NCBI GenBank assembly: GCA_033064195.1
Contig: JARBJD010000569.1
Span: forward strand, 1 to 32,618
Source of the DNA: Blattamonas nauphoetae
Lineage: Eukaryota; Preaxostyla; Oxymonadida
Length of the DNA stretch: 32,618 nt
Direction of reading: 5' to 3'
In this document: positions 1-8,831 of the stretch, piece after piece
How the letters are laid out: every line of letters begins with the position of its first letter
Position numbering within the stretch: the first letter of the stretch is position 1
The notes under the pieces: model-generated
Databases searched by the model: none
What the model saw: only the letters and a program-made list of their open reading frames with translations
Told to the model about the DNA's origin: nothing
Made by a program: the position numbers and the translations under genes

Positions 1-15
1 CTATTTCGACTTTAT

Positions 16-534
16 TCAGTTGCTCAAGAACATCGGGATGGGTTCAATATTTCTTTTCACTCTTCTGTCTGACAGTTGAGAAAAACTTCCTGTTGTGGAT
101 ATTGAAAACACTCCTGAACCTGTGTCCTCATCGTAGTAATACAAAGCTGGTTTGTCACATGGAGACCACATAATTATTCCATCACCATTGAACTGAATTC
201 CCGAAGTTTCCGCAAGCGATTGTGATATTGAAATTCCAGAAGAAAATGTTGAGGACGGGTATGTTCCAGGATACTTCGGAAGTGATCCCTCTGATATGTT
301 CCACTTTGCTCCATTCACATTAATCAATCCTCCGATTGTTGGTGTCGTGATTGATCCATTTGTGCTCAGTACTTTTTGGATTGATGATATCGCTGACTTG
401 TGTGCTTCTGTTGTCTTCTGAAGTGAGTCAATCACTGCCGAATTCTCGTTGGTTGTTGAGAGATTATGATCAATCATTTTCTCAATCATTTGTGAATTGT
501 ATTTTTTTCGATTCATTTCTGTTTGGTCTTTCAT
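16..534 (-). pseudogene. Fibre protein fragment of the edge Polinton copy
   Basis: The 172-residue reading frame matches the N-terminal half of the fibre protein at 9222-10160: MNRKKYNSQMIEKMIDHNL against MNRQKYNSQMIEKMIDHNL, then the shared shaft (GGLINVNGAKWNISEGSLPK) and the start of the S74 region (QLSDRRVKRNIEP). The coiled-coil segment is shorter than in the main copy. It is a partial, broken relic. Confidence 0.85.
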
Positions 535-547
535 TGAAATTAAAAAA

Positions 548-695
548 ATGACAATCCCTCATGAACATACGTCACCGGCACAGTATTTCTGACATACCCA
601 GAGACTAGCGAACAGTTCTCTTCTCTCATTGATTCAATTAATGCTTGTTCAGAACATACTCGATGTCTTTCGTTGTACATCTCAGTTGGATTCAT
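548..695 (-). pseudogene. Fragment of the short TIR-linked Polinton gene
   Basis: The translation from ATG at 695 contains EQALIESMREENCSLVSGYV and PVTYVHEG, matching KQALIQSMKEENCELVSEYV and PVIYVHEG of the genes at 8487-8798 and 24191-24616. Only the N-terminal third is present. The T-rich leader upstream of the ATG (about 696-725) is also conserved. It is a broken relic. Confidence 0.75.
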
Positions 696-999
696 GTAAT
701 ACAAATTAAAAAATTCAAAAATTAATTTTCAATCGTTGTTTAATCATTAGGGATCTTCCGAGACTTCGATCCTCTCATCGATGGGTTCGATCAGTCTTGT
801 TTGATCAGAGAAAGTACTTCAATGGGACTCGATCCTTTCTTCTCGTTCCTGATGGTTCTTTACCGTTTGATTTAGGTGTGTTCCGCTTTCTAGTTTCACA
901 TTTGTTCTCTCTTCTTTTTCACCATAACTTTCTCGTTCTCGATCCTTCACTTTTTTCTTCTCCTCTCGTTCAGGTACATCACATTGTTTTATGAACGGT

Positions 1000-2540
1000 G
1001 GTTTCATTCCCGACTTGTTTTGAACAGGTTTGCTCCATTTTTGAATTCATTATTTCCTAAAACTCTTTTTTGTACCTTCTCTGATCGAACCGAAAAGTGA
1101 CCTTCAGATCCGGTCGACCACTGCTTATTATCTCTCAAATGGATGTTTCCCTTCTGACAAATAACTTGTTTGCTCTTCCTTTTTGATCATCTCTTTTTAA
1201 ATTTCTTTTCTGACCTCTCACCAACTGATCCTCTCGACGTCGATGAACTATCGCGTCTTACTTTTCGAAAGTGACTTTCACCGACCAATTTTTTCAAGTT
1301 TGTTCTCTTTTTTGTTTATTCTTTTCCTAAGACTCATTCTTGTACCGTCATTTTCACATCACCTTTTGTCTTCTCTTTTTCTCTCTCCACTTCACTCTTG
1401 GATTTTCATTGTCACTTCATTCTTATTTTCTCTTCATTGTCTCTCACTTTTTTCAAAAATTAAAGTTGAACATGAGTTCAAAAATTTTTGATCAACTTTT
1501 TGGTGCTCGAAATTTCTCGATCGATCGTCGTTTTTGATTCAGAAGGTACGCCGCTTTGTTTTACTTTCTATTGACCTTGAATTCATTATCTCCCTCTCTT
1601 GAATTTTTCATTTTTACTCTTCTCTTTTCATAAAACCTTCTCTTGGACTCAATTTTGCTCTTTTTCAGTCTTCTTCATTCAGGTACAGTACAGTGTTTTA
1701 GGCTCTGATTAATGTGGTTCTGACTGGAGATTAACCGGTTTGTTCACTTTCTTTGCTCATTCTTTCCTAAAAACCATTATTGTACCAGAAACAATCGATC
1801 ACAAAAGGCACCTTCGAATTGGGTACACGATCGCGGTTTATCGTTCACAGAATGTGGCATTACCGAAGTGAAACCGGTATGATCACGTTTTATTATTCGT
1901 TCACTTTTTAAAACCCATAGTTAACTCGATGTCAATGATCCTCACCTCTGAGGTACAGTATGGTGTTTTAGACTTCGAAAGAATGTGTCACTGAAGGATT
2001 GAAACTGGTATCCTCTGTTTCCACATTCATTCTTTCTTAAAATCAATTTGTGTACCAGATAAAGTGGACTGAAGAGTGACCATCCAATCGAGTGAAGCGT
2101 TGCTGTTTATGGTCGCAAAGGATGTCTCACAACTGGAACCAAACTGGTATTCTCTTGTTTTTTATTTATCTAATTCTAAAATTCAATTATGAACACAATA
2201 GAAACAATCCACAGTGCCCGCTCGAAATCAATTCTCCAATTATGTTTTAAGATTCACAAGTATGTTTTTCTAAACTCAGTTCACATGGATTAGACTACAT
2301 TGGTTTCGTTCGCGCATAAAAATCATTTTGTAACCAGGATCTCGTTGGTTTTGATCTTCTCGATTCTTTCGTTCATCACTTCACTTTATCGCTTGATTAT
2401 CACTTCATTCACTTTTGTTTGCTCTTTTTATGCGAATTTTCGATGAACGCGTTCATAAAACACATTAGTGTACCTCAATTCTCACTTCATCCACTTCACC
2501 ATTCACTATTGTACTTGCTCACTTCATTGTACCTTGTTTC
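1000..2540. repeat. Degenerate tandem array, period about 135 bp
   Basis: A motif of the form TTCCTAAAA, about 8 nt, TTGTACC recurs near 1056, 1192, 1324, 1455, 1629, 1766, 1904, 2033, 2172, 2318 and 2451. The clearest spacings are 129-146 bp. Between them, shared pieces such as GGTACAGTAnnGTGTTTTAG (1682, 1952) and GAAACnGGTAT (1870, 2005, 2140) keep the same order. The units are diverged, so this is an old satellite or minisatellite and not a recent expansion. Upstream, 716-1000 shows only faint traces of the same composition. No gene is supported here. Confidence 0.55.
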
Positions 2541-3700
2541 GATCTCTTTTTGTCAAATTAAGCAAAAAAGTCAAAAACAATGAAGACATAATGATGTGCG
2601 CGTGAGGTGTGAACGACGGAAAAAATGGTTGTGAAATGAGGTAAATGAGAGTGTCTTATGAACGGATAAGTGGTGAAATGGAACAAAGAAGATGAGTGAT
2701 ACAATGTGCTGAAATGAGTTTTTGTTAAAACAAACGTGTGGACAAGATATGAGGAAAAACACGAAAAATCAACTTTATAGAAAAACTGGTGAACGAAAGT
2801 GTTAAAAAATTCAACCACTCCCTCCTCGGAAGGTGAGAAAGGGAGGATGATATGTGAAAACGCATACAAAAATGACGGTGACTGAAAGTGAGGTGAAAAT
2901 GTGGTGAATCAAAGGTGTGTGCAAAAAAAGAGGACTAATGAAGTGGGAAAACAGGAAATCTCAAAAAAGCGTCGCTTGGACGCAAATGCGAAGAATTTAG
3001 TAGATCTAACGTTAAAAACGAAAATTGGCAAAAAAGTGTCCGAAGGATCGTGACGTGAAAAGGTTCATACCTAAAGTCACCAGAAGGCGTTCTTATCCAA
3101 TCTAACACAAAAAGGCGTCATAAGAGGACGATTCCTGAGCGAAAGATGATGGAAGACAGGGTCCATACCTCATCTCGAAAATTTCGACTCGTAAAAATCC
3201 TCAATGGGTCGGATCAAACTTTTTTTCCAAAAAGTGTTTTTTATCGCGAATCTCACCTTCTGAAATCGATTTTGTAATTTTAGAAGGTGTTTGAGGTGAA
3301 TTTGAGACATAAAGTAGTGGTTAGTAGCGAAATCTGAAAATCGACTTTTTGGTCCATTTTTTGACCACTGTTCGGTACGTAGCTCCACGAATTCTCAACC
3401 GATTTTCATCGGGATTGTTTTGATCGACGACTCACATCGTCCTCGACATTTTAGAATTTTTTTCGATTTTTTTCGAAGTGGTTCTCAAGTTGGATTCACT
3501 TTGTTCGAGTTCAAAAGTGAAAAAACATCGAAAAAAGTGACAACATTTTTGGATTATGACAAAAATTTGCTTCAAAATTGACGCTTAAAATGAGGTCGAA
3601 ATATTGGACATATTTCTGGAATTTAGGTCAAATATTGGCATCATTGAAATGGCCTAAATTCCTTTTAATACAAGATTTAGAAATGGTCAATTGGAATTGA
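2541..3700. other. Non-coding stretch, nothing recognised
   Basis: Reading frames in this interval are short, low-complexity and without recognisable motifs. Composition switches from pyrimidine-rich to purine-rich near 2560. A 19-nt direct repeat with one mismatch (ACTCCCTCCTCGGAAGGTG, 2816-2834) recurs at 3765-3783 inside the host gene, without wider similarity. Confidence 0.4.
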
Positions 3701-4207
3701 CTTTTCGTTTCTGATTTCAATGACTATTTCAATCTGGTTCCCAAATCGTCTACTATACTACTTACTCCCTCCTCGAAAGGTGTCGACATCCACGCCCGTC
3801 TCATGGATATCATCACATATTTTATCTGGCTCGCAACTCCACGTGGTCTCACAGAACTCAAAATTCAAGATCGAGATGAACAACAAGCTGTTCACGAGAC
3901 AGTTTTGAAACAAGTTCTCGCGCCTTCGGAGAAGTACATCTGCCATTTATGCGCGAACCGACTTTCGATCGTCGATGGAGAGCAATCCAGGTCTTTTCTT
4001 ACACTCATCGCCCAACTCCTCGAAATATGTCCGTATTATCAACCGACACTGGAGGTTGTTCTGAATATGCCCATCCTTCTCACAATTCCAAGTTGCCTCA
4101 CATTCTTCGAATGTGATCACGCAATCTGGTATTTTCTGCGGGAAATGGACAATGACCAGCTGGAATGGAACAAAACAAGGGGATACCAGCGACAGATGCG
4201 GAAGCAA

Positions 4208-4215
4208 GCCCATCG
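4208..4215 (+). repeat. 8-bp target site duplication, left copy
   Basis: GCCCATCG directly precedes the transposon start (GGCATGAG). The identical octamer lies directly after the element at 5091-5098. Confidence 0.85.
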
Positions 4216-4222
4216 GGCATGA

Positions 4223-4320
4223 GTTTAGTATGTATGGGAAGGTAAAGTATGTATGGGAAGGTGTTTAGTATGTATGGGGAGTTTAGTATATATGGGGAGG
4301 GGTTTAGTATGTATGGGAGA
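4223..4320 (+). repeat. Subterminal repeats of the DNA transposon
   Basis: GTTTAGTATGTATGGG and close variants recur five to six times at 15-25 nt spacing. The same word forms the inner part of the left terminal inverted repeat, and diverged copies lie in reverse orientation at the right end (about 5042-5080). Arrays like this bind transposase in hAT elements; that role is inferred here. Confidence 0.75.
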
Positions 4321-4458
4321 CGAAAGAATGAATGGGTTTACCTCTCACTCTCTTCAAATCTTGGATTTTCGAAAATCAAGTTGAGAAATTTGTTTGTTGA
4401 TGTGATGGAGACGAGGTTGGATGATTAATGCTTCGATTCAAGGAACAATTCGTCGGAC

Positions 4459-4854
4459 TTGATAGATCATGCCCATAACATTATTTCATTCACACTCGTT
4501 TTTCATCAAATGAGTGATCACACTATTGATCATCTTTGGATCAGAATTGCCAAACTTCTCACGGTTCTGAACTTCAAAACAGAATGTGGCATAATTTCAC
4601 GCCTCTCTGAAGATCGTGTTTTGCACCTCGATCCTCAACACCTTTTGTCACCAATTTTTGGACATCATTGGAACAACTTCAGTACCTTCGTAAGGAGATA
4701 CTTTAGAGCAGGAACTGAAAGTTTGGCACATCTCGCGACGCTACTCGCAATATTTGCGCTGTTTCATTGGAAAACCGTGTTTTCATCCAACATTTCACTC
4801 ATCTACTTCTCATTCCTGAATCTCTTCAACCTACAACCTTTTATCACGATTTAA
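4459..4854 (+). CDS. Unidentified frame inside the DNA transposon
   Basis: This open frame of 131 codons contains FHQMSDHTIDHLWIRIAKLL and a hydrophobic C-terminal third. It is too short for a transposase and carries no catalytic motif. It could be a captured host fragment or chance. The helical, leucine-rich first half resembles coding sequence more than the last 40 residues do. Confidence 0.25.
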   Translation: MIDHAHNIISFTLVFHQMSDHTIDHLWIRIAKLLTVLNFKTECGIISRLSEDRVLHLDPQHLLSPIFGHHWNNFSTFVRRYFRAGTESLAHLATLLAIFALFHWKTVFSSNISLIYFSFLNLFNLQPFITI

Positions 4855-5090
4855 CGTGCTTTTTGAGACATTGGGGGAATCATATAGGATAGTTGTATTC
4901 ATCTCGCCATTTTGCAAAAGTGTCGTTATTGAATGAAGTGACATGTTGTTGGTCACGAAACGGTGAGCAATGATGTATAAGGGATGATAAAGACGCATGA
5001 AGAAAGTTGGATAGGAACATCAGAGTTGATCGCTCAAAAATCCTAAAACCCATACAAACGAAACCGACCCATATATACTTAACCCATGCC

Positions 5091-5098
5091 GCCCATCG
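5091..5098 (+). repeat. 8-bp target site duplication, right copy
   Basis: GCCCATCG directly follows the transposon end (AACCCATGCC) and matches 4208-4215 exactly. The flanking bases differ on both sides, fixing the duplication at 8 bp. Confidence 0.85.
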
Positions 5099-5264
5099 AA
5101 TGTTGAGAATGGAGGGCATCGAAGATATGATTGAGGAAAAGCAGCAAAACCACAAAACAGAATACGATGGAGAGTGTTGGGAATGGGCTGTGAAAAATGA
5201 AATCCATCGTCTATCTTCCATGGTGTCGTCCATTCGGCCTCCAAAAGTGATCATAGCTAGATAA

Positions 5265-6464
5265 ATCTAGGGATGGTGTTTTCTTGAGAATCCTTCATGG
5301 TCATTCTCTAGGGACTGTTTCCTGGATCTTCATGTTAATTGAGTGGAATAAGTTCTATTTTAATCCGAGAGACATACAGTTTTGATAATTCTGCGTGGAA
5401 AATGGGAAGATCATTTCGATGAAGAGAACTAGCTTCAATATCACGGACTTTTATGAGAAGGAATGAAGTGAGAGATGAAAGCGTCAAAGAAAAGGGACAA
5501 CAAGATTAATTTGTTCGAACAACACTTGTCAGCGCGGTCACTTTCTCTCTTCTTTTCTATTGGCTTCTTCAATCATCCTATGTCATTCTCCCTTTCCCAC
5601 CTTTTTCTCACTGCTTCTCTTTTGTCTCCTTCCCTTTTCCTTTTCAGTTCCGCTTGATGATCGTTCGTTTTTCTGTTCACCACACATTTGCTGTAATTCA
5701 AACTTCTTCGTCCACTTTGCTTTTTCTTTGCTTCTGAATGAACCTGCTCCTTCCTCTGTCTTGGTTGATCCATTCTTCTGTCCATCCATTTCCCTCTTTT
5801 TCTTGTGTTCTACAGTTCATTGCCTTCTTTCATTGATCTCTCTTCCTGCTTTCTTTCTCCATCGTTCGTCACTTCCACATGACAGTCTCACCTTCTTCCC
5901 TCAGATCTTCGGTTGTTTCCTGATGAGACCACTTTTCCTGCGTCACATGGTGAAGATCGTCCTTTGTCAGTATGTCCTCTCCTTTTGGTAGTTTCCTCCA
6001 ATTTATGTGTTGTCTTCGCTCTTCTGTTTCAAGATGTGTCTTCCTCATCGTGTCATCTTGCGATTGCTTGTGATGCTCTGAACTTTGAGATCTTCTCATG
6101 TCTCCTGTCTGATTAGCTCGATAAGTGCTTCCAATTCGTCTGATCGATGAAACGAACGATTTAGTTCTTCCACTTATCCTTTTTCGGTTTCCCTTCTTTT
6201 CTTCCCCTTCTTTCTTTTCTTTGGTGATCCTTTGGAGATCGGCTGAATCTTGCCATAGATTGTCCCAATATTCTCGCATTGTACGATCTGATCACTCGTA
6301 CTCATGCTCTGTCTCCCTTTTCCTCTCAGTTTTTCGTTTCAGTTCTCTTCTAGTGGCCATTTTTGTCGACACTTTATCCGTTGTCTGTATTCTGTTTCTC
6401 TTCTTCAGCATTCATCCCTTCGTTGATGGGTTTCCTTTATTTTTGAATCTCCGAGTAGTGATAT
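5265..6464. other. Pyrimidine-rich stretch without a convincing gene
   Basis: From about 5530 to 6430 the plus strand is strongly C/T-rich, so long frames appear on both strands. The minus-strand frame at 5869-6279 (136 codons, rich in E, K, R and Q) could be the remains of a disordered, highly charged protein. Its composition is what purine-rich DNA gives by chance, and it lacks any motif. 5265-5530 holds nothing recognisable. Confidence 0.35.
6459..6464 (+). repeat. Candidate Polinton target site duplication, left
   Basis: TGATAT lies immediately before the first base of the left TIR and recurs at 26262-26267 beyond the right TIR. Six bases is the length known for Polinton duplications. 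The right copy is separated from the clear TIR match by ten bases, so the pairing is tentative. Confidence 0.4.
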
Positions 6465-6847
6465 AGGCGAATGTGGAACCACATTGGCAGAGACACCACT
6501 TCTATAGCTTTTTCTCCATGCCGATTGACAATTCAGAAAATACTTGAAGTAAAAGTCATTTTCATTTCAGAAAGTTGTCAAACTTAGAGAAATATTCTCT
6601 TCCAGAGTTCAGTTACTTCAAACTTTCAAGTTGAAGCAAAATTTCGAAAATTTCCAAAAATGCAAAAACCTTGATTTTGGCGGAAGCTGGTGTATTTTTT
6701 CAAGGTTCCGAAGGTTGCGACCCTTCTCATCGGTCCCTTTTAGACCGGCATCGGAACTCATTTTTATCGGTTTGAGATCCGGAGACGTACGTTGGTCTTG
6801 CCAAGGGCCTAGACCATGCCAAAGGGCAGTGATATGTGAAATTAAAT

Positions 6848-6931
6848 GCTTCCGCCAGGAATTGAACCTAGGACCTTCAGCTTAGTAGTAGTAGTGCGTG
6901 CACTCACCATTACCACTAGACTATCCGGTCC
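6848..6931 (-). other. tRNA-like sequence 1, left TIR
   Basis: Read on the minus strand it has an A-box-like TAGTCTAGTGG and a perfect B box, GTTCAATTC, within a good 5-bp T-arm (CTAGG/CCTGG around a 7-nt loop). The ends do not pair as a proper acceptor stem, so this is a tRNA-derived sequence and not a functional tRNA. An (ACT)n run occupies the anticodon-loop region. Confidence 0.5.
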
Positions 6932-7034
6932 TGAAATTTATCCCGAAAAATCAGAAACTTTATACCCGAAAAAAGACACTATAGCAGATTTAAAATTTGA
7001 AAACTTTGTCAAGAAATTCAATATATAGCAAAAA

Positions 7035-7260
7035 CGCTCCCGTGAAAAAGTCATGCTTTTTAACGAGGGTAACAAGTGGCCAAGAATTAAGATCTAGCAG
7101 ATCGCTCCCGTGAAATAGTCATGCTTTTTAACGGGGGTAAAAAGTTAAAAAGGAAAATCTAACATATTTTGAAAAAATCGCTGACGAGAAAAAGTCGTGC
7201 TTTTTAACGAGGGTAAAAAAGTCGTTCCCGTGATAAAGTCATGCTTTTTAACGAGGGTAG
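7035..7260. repeat. Four hairpin repeats, left TIR
   Basis: Units at 7035-7070, 7103-7138, 7179-7214 and 7223-7259 share a core in which the arm CCCGTGAAAAA faces TTTTTAACGGG across a 7-nt centre (GTCATGC or a variant). Each could fold into a stem of about ten pairs in DNA or RNA. Copies differ at a few positions. The position near the TIR end suggests a replication, terminal-protein or packaging role, which is inference. Confidence 0.8.
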
Positions 7261-7338
7261 ATAGGTAGACGATAAAAGGAATATATAGCAGATCTGAACA
7301 TTCGAGATATAAAGCACAGGTCGAAACTAACATTTTCA

Positions 7339-7411
7339 GGAGCTAGTAGCTCAGTGGGTATGTTCCAGTGTCCACCCGTTTCTAGGGGGTGGTTCGATTC
7401 AGGCGAGGGGC
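7339..7411 (+). other. tRNA-like sequence 2, left TIR
   Basis: It starts GGAGCTAGTAGCTCAGTGGG, containing a consensus A box (TAGCTCAGTGG), and has a perfect B box, GTTCGATTC, about 45 nt later. Acceptor pairing is poor and the central part folds as one hairpin (CCACCC/GGGTGG), so it is probably a decayed tRNA or pol III promoter remnant. Confidence 0.5.
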
Positions 7412-7430
7412 AATCTTAATTTCAAAAAAA

Positions 7431-7633
7431 AATGAAAAAGTTTCAAAATACCAAAACAATTTCAAAATTTAAAAAAAATTCAAAATTCAAAAAAAATTTC
7501 AAAAAAAAATACTTAGGAAAATTTCAAAAATTCAAAATTCAAAAAATTCAAAAAATTCAAAATTCAAAAAATTCAAAAATTCAAAATTCAAAAATTCAAA
7601 ATTCAAAAATTCAAAAATTCAAAATTTCCAAAA
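7431..7633. repeat. A/T-rich minisatellite, left TIR
   Basis: Words such as TTCAAAA and TTCAAAAA repeat with a 7-9 nt period for about 200 bp. The open frame across it is low-complexity (K, F, N, S, Q) and is not a gene. The inverted counterpart is at 25121-25285. Confidence 0.9.
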
Positions 7634-7635
7634 AA

Positions 7636-7913
7636 GTTGAAGTATGATACCTCGACGTAATTTCCCTTGATACTCAGGCAAAATGGTGCCCTCGTGGCTA
7701 ATGCGTAGAACAGATTGAAGGTTGGATTGGAGCGGGACGAGCTGGGAGGCTGTCCCCGGGGGTTCACTGTGGGCATCACTTGAATGTGACCGTAAATCAT
7801 GCCCCCCCAATACCTTAGCCCTTCAAGGAATTCGCCAGCAGTAGTCATTGAGTAGGATCATGATAGAGTGATCCCCAAAGGAGTATCGGGTTGTCCTACG
7901 GTACAATCATACA
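7636..7913 (-). repeat. Small-protein block, copy 1
   Basis: A unit of about 280 bp also found at 7975-8264, 8884-9166 and, inverted, 24841-25112. On its minus strand it encodes pieces resembling TTAGEFLEGL and VLRISHEGTILPEY, also seen in the other copies. As a gene it looks broken, with several breaks. Copies 1 and 2 are adjacent, so the left TIR contains a tandem duplication absent from the right TIR. Confidence 0.8.
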
Positions 7914-7974
7914 AAAACTTGATAAAGGAAATGATGAACGATTGAACGATGAAGGCTTGAATGATTGAATTTCA

Positions 7975-8264
7975 AGTTGAAAAATGATACCTCGACGTAA
8001 TTTCCCTTGACACTCAGGCAAAATGGTGCCCTCGTGACTAATGCGTAGAACGAATTGAAGGTTGAATTGGAGACGGTGGATTTCTAGGAATCCGCCCCGG
8101 GGTTCATGTTGGCTTCAGATTCTCGACAGAGAGTTTGACCGTAAATCATGCCCACCCAAGACTTAACCCTTCAAGGAATTCGCCAGCAGTAGTCATTGAG
8201 TAGGATCATGATAGATTGATCCCCAAAGGAGTATCGGGTTGTCTCATGGTACAATCATACAAAC
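7975..8264 (-). repeat. Small-protein block, copy 2
   Basis: This is the second tandem copy of the block. Its middle part (near 8100-8130) is closer to copy 3 than to copy 1, whose middle part instead resembles the right-TIR copy. The mosaic pattern suggests exchange between block copies. As a gene it looks broken. Confidence 0.8.
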
Positions 8265-8448
8265 TTGAAAATGAATGATGAAGGCTTGAATGATGAATGA
8301 TGAATTGAATGAAAGAATGAAGAAACTGAAAGAATGCAAAGAAGGAAGAAACAAAAAGAAAGAACAAAAAAGAAAGAAGCAAGATGAAAGCTGGCACAAC
8401 AAGGAACAAGAAATAAAAAGTTCCAACACTTCACTTCACATTTCATTT

Positions 8449-8485
8449 ATGTTTTTTATTTTTTTTGATTTTTTAATTTGTATTA
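8449..8485 (+). promoter_or_regulatory. T-rich leader before the left TIR gene
   Basis: TTTTTTATTTTTTTTGATTTT lies about 10 to 35 nt before ATG 8487. The same type of block precedes most genes of the element and the right-TIR copy of this gene. Confidence 0.5.
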
Positions 8486-8486
8486 A

Positions 8487-8798
8487 ATGACAACAGTGAA
8501 TACTACATACGAACGACGTCGAACAGATGCCAAGCAAGCTTTGATTCAGTCAATGAAAGAAGAGAACTGTGAACTTGTCTCTGAGTATGTCAGACATAAT
8601 ATCCCAGTCATCTATGTTCATGAAGGTGTTGAGTGGAGGATAAAACCAAAGTTGTGGAATCAAGGGAACAGACCACACATGTCACAACGTCGACACTACA
8701 CTCAATCGTTTGTTGAGAATGAACTGAGGAAGTACAACTGTGAGCTCGTCGGTGAGTACAAGCAGGTTCCTTTTCTTTCAGAGAAGAATTTGGGATGA
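8487..8798 (+). CDS. Short TIR-linked Polinton protein, left copy
   Basis: The 103-residue protein is nearly identical over its first 90 residues or so to the product of 24191-24616, apart from a short segment near residue 9. Shared text includes KQALIQSMKEENCELVSEYV and RRHYTQSFVENELRKYNCEL. It is shorter than the right copy because the TIR similarity ends inside the gene. The right copy is therefore the reference version and this one is probably an incomplete by-product of TIR conversion. No family was recognised; the charged, mixed alpha/beta pattern with two CELV repeats could be a small DNA-binding or regulatory protein, but that is a guess. Confidence 0.6.
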   Translation: MTTVNTTYERRRTDAKQALIQSMKEENCELVSEYVRHNIPVIYVHEGVEWRIKPKLWNQGNRPHMSQRRHYTQSFVENELRKYNCELVGEYKQVPFLSEKNLG

Positions 8799-8831
8799 TT
8801 TGGGTGTTCACACAATTAACGCTGATTTTTT

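Larger units (their letters stand above)
1..715 (-). mobile_element. Partial second Polinton copy at the window edge
   Basis: Two pieces related to genes of the main Polinton lie side by side on the minus strand: the N-terminal part of the fibre protein (from ATG at 534) and the N-terminal part of the short TIR-linked gene (from ATG at 695). Both keep the T-rich leaders seen in the main element; TTTTTTTAATTTCAATG is identical to the sequence before the fibre ATG at 9222. The copy differs from the main element throughout, so it is a separate, older insertion and not a recent duplicate. It is incomplete and broken, with several breaks, and runs off the left edge of the window. Its right boundary, near 715, is set where similarity to the main element fades. 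Confidence 0.85.
4216..5090. mobile_element. Non-autonomous DNA transposon, hAT-like by its duplication
   Basis: The 875-bp element starts GGCATGAGTTTAGTATGTAT and its right end, read on the minus strand, starts GGCATGGGTTAAGTATATAT; 20 of the first 23 positions agree. It is flanked by an exact 8-bp duplication, GCCCATCG, the length typical of hAT elements (P and Merlin elements can also give 8). Inside the left end are five or six copies of a subterminal repeat. No transposase motifs are visible; the longest internal frame (4459-4854) is unidentified. Loss of the element and one duplication copy would restore the host frame exactly, so the insertion is recent relative to decay of the host gene. 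Confidence 0.85.
3701..5264 (+). pseudogene. Host gene split by a DNA transposon
   Basis: Two coding pieces flank the transposon at 4216-5090. The left piece is open from about 3701 (ATG at 3803) to the insertion; the right piece runs from 5099 to the stop at 5262-5264. Setting aside the insertion and one copy of the 8-bp target duplication, the frame passes directly from QMRKQAHR to MLRMEGIEDMIEEK and ends at SIRPPKVIIAR. The product is rich in leucine, charged and apparently alpha-helical, compatible with an ARM/HEAT-like region. No family was recognised with confidence; a C-terminal HEAT segment of a very large deubiquitinase was considered on weak grounds. The true start may lie in an upstream exon, since the frame is open before ATG 3803. 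With the insertion in an exon the gene is probably inactive unless the element is spliced out. Confidence 0.65.
6465..8765 (+). repeat. Left terminal inverted repeat
   Basis: It matches the reverse complement of 24301-26251 from AGGCGAATGTGG to the shared coding text ending GGTGAGTACAAGCA. In order it holds a tRNA-like sequence, hairpin repeats, a second tRNA-like sequence, an A-rich minisatellite, two copies of a small-protein block and a short gene. It is longer than the right TIR mainly because the block occurs twice here. Confidence 0.93.

Noticed and set aside
2816-3783. 19-nt direct repeat (2816-2834 and 3765-3783) as transposon target duplication or duplicated exon
   Set aside because: Similarity does not extend beyond the repeat, the copies differ by one base, and no element ends adjoin them.
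3803-4222. Complete small host protein ending at 4222
   Set aside because: Its last codons lie inside the transposon terminal repeat; the host frame continues after the insertion at 5099.
5573-6279. Highly charged protein gene on the minus strand
   Set aside because: Purine-rich strands give long E/K/R frames by chance; there is no motif, no intron pattern and no conserved start.
6848-6931. Functional tRNA gene
   Set aside because: The A and B boxes and T-arm are present, but the ends do not form an acceptor stem and the anticodon arm is replaced by an (ACT)n run.
7035-7260. CRISPR-like array
   Set aside because: The repeats are hairpins with irregular, partly similar spacers in a eukaryotic element, and no cas genes are present.
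7431-7633. Lysine/phenylalanine-rich coding gene
   Set aside because: The open frame is a by-product of the TTCAAAA minisatellite and is mirrored by the non-coding right-hand array.
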